Positions 57,199-64,000 of a DNA stretch of 64,000 nt are shown piece after piece (the first letter of the stretch is position 1; every line of letters begins with the position of its first letter). Below the pieces are notes generated by a model. That model saw nothing but the letters and a program-made list of their open reading frames with translations, was not told the origin of the DNA and ran no database searches. Both the position numbers and the translations under genes were made by a program. The stretch is taken from contig CM063106.1 in the NCBI GenBank assembly GCA_031841125.1, forward strand, positions 34,902,001 through 34,966,000, read 5' to 3'. Origin of the DNA: Acanthococcus lagerstroemiae. Its lineage: Eukaryota > Arthropoda > Insecta > Hemiptera > Eriococcidae.

Positions 57199-58004
57199 AA
57201 CAAATAAAAGATAATGAAACATTGGGCAAAACAGGACTGTATGGACGCTTACGCTCAAGTATAAAATAAATTCACGGGAGTGAGGAGACAGTTAAGACAG
57301 AAGCATATACTTTTCAGCATTCGGCAATCCTCATACGTGCATATTCTTATAGGCCAGTGAGGTGTACGTCGGATCCAACGCTTCTTTTCCATGCTGCACG
57401 TAACATTGCACAACTTACACACCGCTTCCGTGTTCATTACTAACACAAAAACGCACTAGCATGTTCAACGCGACAAAACCTTAGCGTTTAGTGGCGTTCT
57501 GGAAGCGCTTTGAGTCAGGCTTGCCTCGGCTTGGCTACACACGAACGTTGAAGTTGACAGTGAAACGTAATTATGTTCTTCTACTAGTCAACGTATTATG
57601 TTTGAATGCTCAGAATCCCCCCCCCCCTCCCACCACAAAATGCGTATTCGGTATTTTATTGAAAAACCTTCTCCTTTTTCGCGATTTACTTTTTTAATGA
57701 TTAATTAGAATTTATAGCCGAAACCAGAATTACCATTTTTGAAAATTGAGCAAAAGAAAGGTGGTTTGATTTTTACTTAGACACTTCCACGTATCGCAAT
57801 ATGAAATCATTTTGTGATTAATCCTTTGTGAAGATGGTGGAAAACTGTTTTGTTGGTCATGTCTATTATTCGTCACAGAAAAGGATAAATGCATATGGAA
57901 TGACCCTCCACAGGGATACAACAACTTGAATAATTTGATCAGTGCCCTTTTGTAGTCGCATGTTTCATACTCTTATTATGATTCTTACTTCACCTCTACA
58001 GGCT
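57199..58004. other. Interior of the hAT-like element, no gene recognised
   Basis: C-tract at 57617-57630. Open frames of 60-70 codons only. If the enclosing 2.1-kb element ever had a transposase, it is not recognisable here. Confidence 0.35.
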
Positions 58005-58511
58005 GAGAAACGTACCCTGGGGTGGGGGGCGACGTACCCCTGTAGGTTAGCAGTTGGGAAAACTTACCGTTTCAGTCAGGCGGAGTTGGAAAAATCCAAC
58101 AGTTCAAAAGCTGTTTGTTTGTTTGTTTGTTTGTTTGTTTTTTTTGTTTGTTTTTGTTTTTCTTTAATACTTGGGAATTGAGTTGAAAATCCAATAAGTA
58201 AATTTTTTTTTTGGCTTTGATGTTTGAGAATTTTGAGTTGAGTTAGTTGGCACTTTTACAATATTTGCCAGCCGAGTGGATAGCGCACTGGTTTCGGAAT
58301 CCGGAGGTTCCGGGTTCGAGCTCACGTAGCAACTCGCTACATTTCGACCCAGACCAGTTTTTCGGCAAGATGAAAAGAAGGCTGAGACAGCCCTAACAGC
58401 TTCCCTGCCGTCATGCTCGAAAGGGCGGATTCCAGGGCTCGGGTTGAGAGTGAAATTAGAAAAGAGCCCCCCCCCCCTCGCTCCCAAGAAAAACTCTTCA
58501 GTACATCCCTA
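58005..58511. mobile_element. CAGGGACGTAC-family MITE carrying a SINE
   Basis: The left end GAGAAACGTACCC and the right end (reverse complement AGGGATGTACTG) fit the 6111-6469 family. Inside are GCAGTTGGGAAAACTTACCG and TACTTGGGAATTGAGTTG. A (TTTG)n tract occupies 58112-58165. The SINE at 58266-58466 separates the two halves. TSD unclear. Confidence 0.7.
58266..58466 (+). mobile_element. tRNA-derived SINE
   Basis: GCCAGCCGAGTGGATAGCGC forms an A box and GGTTCCGGGTTCGAGCTC a B box (58306-58323), spaced as in a class I tRNA or RNA polymerase III promoter. A ~150-bp unrelated body follows, with GCTCGAAAGGGCGGATTCCA. A 3' fragment of the same SINE lies at 61693-61740. The acceptor stem is not formed, so it is not a tRNA gene. 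Confidence 0.78.
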
Positions 58512-58589
58512 TAGGCTACGCTTATCGCTTACTTCCTAGAAAAACTCACCGCACGCCACTGATTTTTGTCAGACGAGAACTTCATTTTT

Positions 58590-58770
58590 TTTTTTTGTTA
58601 TGTCATGAGTTTTGTCATGTTTGGAATTCTGTCATTTTGTTTTTCCATGGTTTTGTTATGTCATGATAAAATTATTTTGTCATTTTGTCAAAATGCCAAT
58701 ACCTGTTAATTTACAGATATTTCTACATACAATCCTATTCCACTAATATTGTTCCAACAAAGGTGTAACG
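58590..58770 (-). mobile_element. Partial copy of the CAGTGTTGTTAGACA element
   Basis: GTTATGTCATGAGTTTTGTC and ACATACAATCCTATTCCA are reverse matches to 36985-37005 and 36900-36920. Ends are missing. It lies just outside the 2.1-kb hAT-like element. Confidence 0.6.
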
Positions 58771-59156
58771 GATGATTTTGGGCTGGTGTTGTTTCGGCGG
58801 CTCCAGCTGCCGTTACAATTCAATATTAGTGCCAGCAGCAACCCGATAGGTATGTTAGAACGGTATCACGACGATCAGCATTACGACAATGATAACACAC
58901 GGTATTTCTGACAACGCGGGTCCCCCGAGCATGGGGTACGACATAAGACCACTAATGATCCTAACTAGTACGAGCCCGAGATGCAAGTCTCAGAAAACCT
59001 GAGTGTTCAAATGCGTAAGTGTCCAGCTGTTGCCAAGAGATTCCGAATGTGTCCTCCTAGTCCACGGTCCAGAGCTTATATTCGAATTCTGAACCACCTT
59101 TGTTTTGACCCTCATCAGGCATCAATAATCTATTGACATCTCAGAGAGCGTACGGG
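58770..59156. other. No recognised feature
   Basis: Less AT-rich stretch containing several short palindromes; no domain or repeat recognised. Confidence 0.3.
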
Positions 59157-59879
59157 CAGCCCCGTAGCCATGGGGGAAAGCTGGGGCTGAGCCCCCTCTA
59201 AAGTTATCTTGAGCCTCCCCTAGGCAGACATACCACCATTAAATGAGAATCATCATTACGCCAGGCTCCTAGTCAGAGTGGTGCTAGGGAGCACTGAGCA
59301 CCCCCTAACTCTTACCGGAGCCTCCCCTGGCAAAATTTCGTGAATAAAAATAACGAATTCCTTCTATTTTTCTCGCTAGTTTTGTTCAAAACTTTTCATT
59401 CTACTACATTTTAATGTTTATAAACTTGTCAACACTGATTTTGCTTTGAAAGATAGAAGAATCGTATGTTTGTCGTTCTTTATATGTGGCGTGTCACAAG
59501 AAAAATGGCCTGAGTGTCCATCCAGCAGTTTCAGTCACAAGGCCTTTTTCTTGTGTCACATTACAATATTCACAAACACACTGGTAGACTCGCGATCCAG
59601 TTCACATTGAATATCGATGGCTAAATGCCTGAGTGGCTGTTTGAGAACTGATAAATTGATAAGTCTACAGAAGAGTTTTTTTACTTCCAAAACTTCGAAA
59701 ATTTGATCATTCTAAGTGTTAATTTTAATTTTTTTTTTCACGCGATCCATTCAATTTTTTCTTTTAATGGGTTGTCAGTAAGTTGAATCACCAGTGAGAC
59801 CAAATTCAATCAGTGGCGTAGCCAGGATTTTCCGGGGGGGGGGGGGGGCAAAGTAAGATTTTCAAGGGAGACAAAGTCG
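59157..59879. mobile_element. Truncated relative of the 25617-26644 hAT-like element
   Basis: It starts CAGCCCCGTAGCCATGG and follows 25617 to 26340 base by base with small differences, including CAGTGGCGTAGCCAGG and a 13-base G-tract at 59836-59848. It stops after AGACAAAGTC and joins directly to middle sequence of the composite element. Confidence 0.8.
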
Positions 59880-60322
59880 AAAATTGAAGTCCGATGCTAC
59901 CGACTTTCAGGTTTTCCACATGTCATCCACGTTTCAGCTTTGTTTCAACCTTTCAGATAACGTTCGATACTCAGCTTGAAACCTTCGGCTTTTGACTGAC
60001 TAGTCTCTAACAGGAGTCCAAGCAGGTACTCCATTTTCAGAAACGAAGTTTAACTTTCAGTTTGGGGAGGTGAAGAAGAAAAATTTGCCGATATATATTT
60101 TTTGAAAACTAAAAATTCGCCGACAAAATCTTTTAAAAATTAAAAATTTGCCGATTTTTTAATCGAAACATTTTTTAATTGAAAAAAAAAAAAATAATAA
60201 ATAAACAAGCATTCATAAAAAATGAAAAATTCAAATGAACTGTTTCAAAATTTGCTGACTGCCAAATGATTGGGGGGGGGGGGGGGTTAACTTCCACACT
60301 CCCTGTAGTTTCGCCCCTGCTC
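59880..60322 (-). mobile_element. Third copy of the composite hAT element (partial)
   Basis: It contains CGATACTCAGCTTGAAACC and GACTGACTAGTCTCTAACAG, then an end unit with GTTTGGGGAGGTGAAGAAGA, AAAATTTGCCGAT blocks, a G-tract of about 15 at 60273-60287, and terminus GTAGTTTCGCCCCTG. This matches the reverse of 18971-19450. Confidence 0.8.
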
Positions 60323-60657
60323 TTCTTCACAGTTAAGATCCCTCGCCAATCGTAGGTTCACTATTCAGTTTTTCAATTTTATCCTAAATAGGTTTTTCAA
60401 ACAGCTCTTCTCAAGTCTCACTCAAGTGTTTTTCAGACCCGAGTCAGTTTCACCTTCTTGTAGCTGGTCTGGGAAAAAGAAAAATTTGGCTTCATAAAAG
60501 TGCTTTCTACCTCTTTCCGCTCTATCCCAGAACTATAACCCAATCTTCCTTGCCTGCCTCCGCCCACTAGTATGACCCCGACCCGAGTTATTTTTACTTT
60601 TCTTTGGACTTCCTCGATTTTAAGGATCCCTTACCATCCTCAGGTCCGTTATTTACG
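60323..60657. other. No recognised feature
   Basis: Short stretch with some CTCAAGTC/AGTCTC words similar to the AGTCTT repeats. Nothing else visible. Confidence 0.3.
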
Positions 60658-60659
60658 TA

Positions 60660-61178
60660 CAGTAATTTCCCGAATATCCGACCTAATTGGGGCTCATGGG
60701 AGGTCGGATAACGAAAAAGTCGGGTAATCCGAAAAGCGTAATTTTTCAATAAAAATGCACAGTACTGTGGTGCTTTGATAATTTAGGAAAGAAATAATGG
60801 AGTAGGTAATAGATATTGTCTTTATTTTTACTGTACATACATACATACATACATACTCACATACATACATCAGTAAAGAATACATTCGTGGATTATAATT
60901 AATTTTGAGAGGGTTGGAAATAATCGGTAATAACAGACTGCCGTGATTTTGCGTTCACAACGTTTTTCTGAAGCTAAATTTCCCCATTTTCGGAAAATGA
61001 GCAACTCCTGAGGTGTTACAGTGGACCGGTCACTCATTTAATTGTATGCAGATATGAGCGATCGAAAAAAAATGCAGAGGTCGGATAATTTGGGCCTGAT
61101 GAGTCGGATAGTCCAGCAAGTAAGGTCGGATGAATTAGAGTCGGATAACCCGAAAGTCGGATAATCGAGAGACTACTG
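60660..61178. mobile_element. pogo/Tigger-like MITE with GGTCGGATAA words
   Basis: The left end CAGTAATTTCCCGAATATCC matches the reverse complement of the right end CAGTAGTCTCTCGATTATCC. TA flanks both sides (60658-60659, 61179-61180). GTCGGATAA-type words occur twice on the left and five times on the right. A (TACA)n tract lies at 60834-60872. The termini recall pogo/Tigger elements, hence that assignment. Confidence 0.85.
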
Positions 61179-61331
61179 TATTCAATTTCTCCCCAAATGC
61201 CCGTTTCCAGTGCCCATTTACAAGTCTCACTCAAGTGTTTCTAGAAATGAGTTAGTTTTACCAATTCGTAGGCATCCAGGAGTCAAGTTTATCAACGAGC
61301 AGAACAAAATTCCAGCACTCTGTTTAATTAA

Positions 61332-63402
61332 CCCTTAAATACCACACATAGGTTTTCTTCCAATATTACCACACATGTGACAATTGTCACAGTATTCAAA
61401 AATGGGAAATATTAAATAGAACGAAATAAAAAGTGTGATTGAACGAAATGTGAAGCCACGAAAAAGAAAGTTTAAATGACGAGTTTTAAAATTGATATCA
61501 CGAAATGACTTGCATATGGTATAATATGTTGTTTAAACACGAAAATTATACGTCATCGCGGATAACGTACATACTCGTACTCGTGGAGATAGGAGATACA
61601 TGAGCTTGAAAGGGATCCAATTTTCTATAAAAACGGTCATTAAGAATTTTTTCTCAAGTATTCTAGAACCGCCATAGAGGGGAGCTCTGAGGTAATGCTC
61701 GAAAGGGTGGATTCCAGGGCTCGGGTTGAGAGCAAAAAAAAAGCGGGTGTGGGTAAAAATTACCCTTTATTACAGTGCATTAGACATTTTTAGACCTATT
61801 ATTTATGCGAATGATCCCATCGAGATCATTGAGGGGTTTCGAACTCAACGAATTCGTTTTTGATATCGATTTGACTGTTAATCTAAAATTGTGGCTCCTG
61901 AAGAGGGGAAGAATCGAGTAATAGATTTCTATTGCTCCAAAATTTGATTTTGACATTTGTGCGAAATTGTAACTTTGTAGCAAGTATGATGGAGGCCGAG
62001 AGTTCAAACTTTTTATTTCGGGTGTAGTAATATCGTGTCTCTTTTTTCATTTTGTGTAGAAGGTATTACAATTCCGGGCGTATTTTATTTTATCGTGTAA
62101 GTGAATTATATTGCGTTCTGAAGTTTAAGTTTTTCTTCAAACTTTTTCTTTTTCTCTTTCGTACTTGTTATTGCGCTTGTCATTTATATATTTCGTGCAA
62201 ACAACATATTTTTTTCGTGAATTCAACATTATGATTGTGGGCCGATAAATGGGTCCCTTTAAAAATTTATCAGTTTTATCATTACACTATCAAATTTTAC
62301 GGAGCTTTTTGTATTTTTTCACGTTAAATTCAAATAAATTCAAATTTGAGGTTAAAATTTGATTTTAATATGGAAAAATACGCACAAAGTTGAAATTTTC
62401 CCCACCCTTTCATGTTAATAACTCACAAGTAATTTTTTTTTTTTTTTTTTTAATTCATAGCATTACTTTTGTCCTACGAATGCATTAAATACAGACACAC
62501 CAGGCGCGAGGGCTAAATAATTGGGATATAAACCTGCATTAGAGTGCGCTGCAAAATCACCTATGCGGTGTTCCCCCCCCCCATTTACTTTATTTTAACA
62601 TAATTTTTACTTTACCCATTCACATTTTCGGAATTATTTTCACTTGATCAAGAATTCTGTAATTGGACATGAGAGACCCTAATTATTTTTCGTTAGAAAG
62701 AAAAAAATAACTGGTTGCAGTACAGTAAAAAATATTTTGCTGAGGAACAAGAGAAAAACAACACGCATGACAGTTTATTTCGCGGCTTTGGCCGAATTTA
62801 TTTTTATTATCGTTCGTCACAAAATGTCTCAACCTGGGCCTTCCTCTCGACACCGTGTATTCCTCGGGTCCAGCCAACTCCAGATGATCCTGCTGATGTC
62901 GATGATGATCTCAGCAGCATCGGAACGGTAAGCAACGATGAACCCGATGGTGTTATTCAAGACTTTCGGTGCGAACCAGGTGACGAAGATTCAGACGAAT
63001 CTTCAAGCGAAAGCGAATGTCAGTCGGTATAATTTCTCGTATTTGGACCAGGGTCACAATTGTTGAAATACATGTTTTTTTCAACAGATAGTATCGTAAC
63101 AGAGTAGCGATTTTAAGTGGAAAATAACCCACTGTCTTATGATAAATACAAGCCCGTTGAAAAAATTTTATTTCGGGAATAGTTACCCAGGAAATATTTT
63201 TTCACACTGAGTAATATCAAAAAAAAAAAAAAAAAAAAAAAAACTCGAATGCATAAATTAAACCACCAATATAATAAATTTGGTCCAAATTGATTGAAAA
63301 CAGAATTCAGTTCAACCTATTAACCTCAGGATTGTACATAGTGCTCTGTGAGAGTGAAATTGGTCGGTGTGACAATTGTCACATCAGTGGTATTGACGAT
63401 AT
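61332..63402 (+). mobile_element. piggyBac-like element, decayed, right terminus interrupted
   Basis: TTAA (61328-61331) is followed by CCCTTAAATACCACAC, then CACATGTGACAATTGTCACA. Near 63368 the inner block reappears inverted as GTGTGACAATTGTCACATCA and GTGGTATT. The outermost right TIR is not reached: at 63403 a MULE terminus begins. It also holds a SINE 3' fragment (61693-61740), a 36045-family fragment (62520-62565) and an A25 tract (63219-63243). Confidence 0.75.
62824..63032 (+). pseudogene. piggyBac-like transposase, acidic N-terminal fragment
   Basis: A Met at 62824 opens MSQPGPSSRHRVFLG. After a frame change comes TPDDPADVDDDLSSIG, an acidic stretch and GDEDSDESSSESECQS, with a stop at 63030. 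Short acidic, Ser-rich N-termini are usual in piggyBac-like transposases and the position inside the element fits. There is no catalytic DDD core, so most of the gene is deleted. The assignment rests mainly on context. Confidence 0.5.
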
Positions 63403-64000
63403 GGGCATAGCCCGTTTGCGCCCGGCCATTGTTTTTTCTACCTTTTTTCATAGCCCGTTTGCGCGTATTTGGGATGAAACATGATTAATTACTTTTCTTC
63501 GATTATGAGACGTTTGCGCGCATTTCCCAATTTCTCAGAGTTTGTATGAGGGGGTTACAAAATAGGTGTAAGTAGGCAAATGACTTGAAGTGTACACGGT
63601 GGTTACTGCTGACTTAACTAAGTAGATAGGTTAGCTGCATATGATCGTAATTTGTAGTATGAAAGGGTGTGAGATTGGCGCAGGAATATACCCAAAATGC
63701 TGAAACGGGGAAATGGTTGAAATATTTCTTCGGCCTTCCTTTCTTCCCTCCTGAGGAAGTTGGAGACGGATTCTGCGACTTGGTGGAGATAGCACCAAAT
63801 GACGAGGCTTTGCGCTTCTCAGATTACGTTTTTGAAAATTACATCGAAGAGGGCTGTCGATTTCCTCCGCCAATGTGCAGAAATTCCGTCTATGAAGCCA
63901 AGAACAACTAATGGAACCGAGTCATTCCACAGTCATTTCAATCAGCAATTTTACAAAGCCCACCCTCCCATTTGGCATATACTGGCGGTATTGACTGAGA
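63403..64000 (+). mobile_element. MULE element, left terminus and coding part; runs off the window
   Basis: The terminus starts GGGCATAGCCCGTTTGCGCC. CCGTTTGCGC is repeated at 63443-63475 and as GACGTTTGCGCGC near 63510. A transposase fragment follows on the plus strand. The element lies inside the right end of the piggyBac-like element. Its right terminus is outside the window. Confidence 0.75.
63663..64000 (+). pseudogene. MULE transposase, middle part, frameshifted, partial
   Basis: The frame reads WLKYFFGLPFFPPEEVGDGF, then RFSDYVFENYIEEGCRFPP and a stop at about 63911. A one-base shift resumes as TTNGTESFHSHFNQQFYKAH then PPIWHILAVLTE to the window edge. FGLPFLPP, the YxxENYI block and TTNxxESFHxxFN are the known order in MULE/FLYWCH-associated transposases. 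The DDE region is missing upstream, where only ~260 bp separate the fragment from the terminus. Confidence 0.88.

Larger units (their letters stand above)
56456..58561. mobile_element. 2.1-kb hAT-like element with nested MULE and MITE
   Basis: The left end CAGTGGCGAGCATTCC matches the reverse complement of the right end CAGTGGCGTGCGGTGAG in its first 8 bases and later AAGTAAGC-like blocks. The flanks are identical ATTTTTGT (56448-56455, 58562-58569). It contains the MULE at 56564-57198 and the MITE at 58005-58511. No hAT transposase is recognised in the remainder; a minus frame at 57255-57446 has four Cys but no known motif. Confidence 0.8.

Noticed and set aside
58266..58340. tRNA gene
   Set aside because: A and B boxes are present, but the 3' part continues into a SINE body and a 3' fragment of that body recurs at 61693.

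Overview
The window looks like repeat-rich nuclear DNA of an animal, most likely an arthropod and plausibly an insect. It is AT-rich, and I see no compact bacterial-style genes, no ribosome binding sites and no operons. The only protein signals I recognise belong to eukaryotic transposons: hAT/ZMYM1-like, MULE, piggyBac, Helitron, and the Jockey-like and RTE LINEs. I found no host protein-coding gene, rRNA, CRISPR array or credible tRNA gene. Most open frames are short chance frames. The species cannot be fixed from the sequence alone.

Layout. 560-2110 is a ~127-bp satellite broken by a hAT-type MITE. 2.9-6.5 kb holds degenerate AGTCTT-rich repeats and three short hAT-like elements with target-site duplications (TSDs). 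8690-9113 is a foldback MITE with 170-bp arms. 10-14.5 kb has a 118-bp tandem repeat, a GTCGAC-rich patch and a GC-rich minisatellite. 16677-17651 is a deleted MULE. 18488-21520 is a ZMYM1-like hAT whose transposase gene was hit by two further hAT-type elements. 24534-28151 is a nest of hAT-type elements. 31035-34142 is a larger hAT-like element. 34388-39708 is a 5.3-kb hAT element that swallowed a Helitron fragment, several MITEs and a large hairpin. 42690-44330 is a Jockey-like LINE (minus strand). 44742-47967 is a hAT MITE interrupted by an RTE LINE between ~123-bp direct repeats. 49.7-54.7 kb has a 5-bp-TSD MITE, a MULE and two TIR elements. 56456-58561 is a hAT element holding a MULE and a SINE-bearing MITE. 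59-61.2 kb is a copy of the nest at 25-27 kb plus a pogo-like MITE. 61332 to the end is a decayed piggyBac element cut by a fourth MULE that runs off the window.

The most notable pattern is four MULE copies. Three have a recognisable end of the transposase gene and the fourth its middle part. Their termini are built from a GC-rich word repeated about every 15 bp, and the word differs in each copy. All are 5'-deleted but keep the 3' end of the transposase gene near one terminus. The second is the dense, datable nesting: at least fifteen insertions can be bounded exactly by TSDs, and in one case removing the insertion restores the hAT reading frame.
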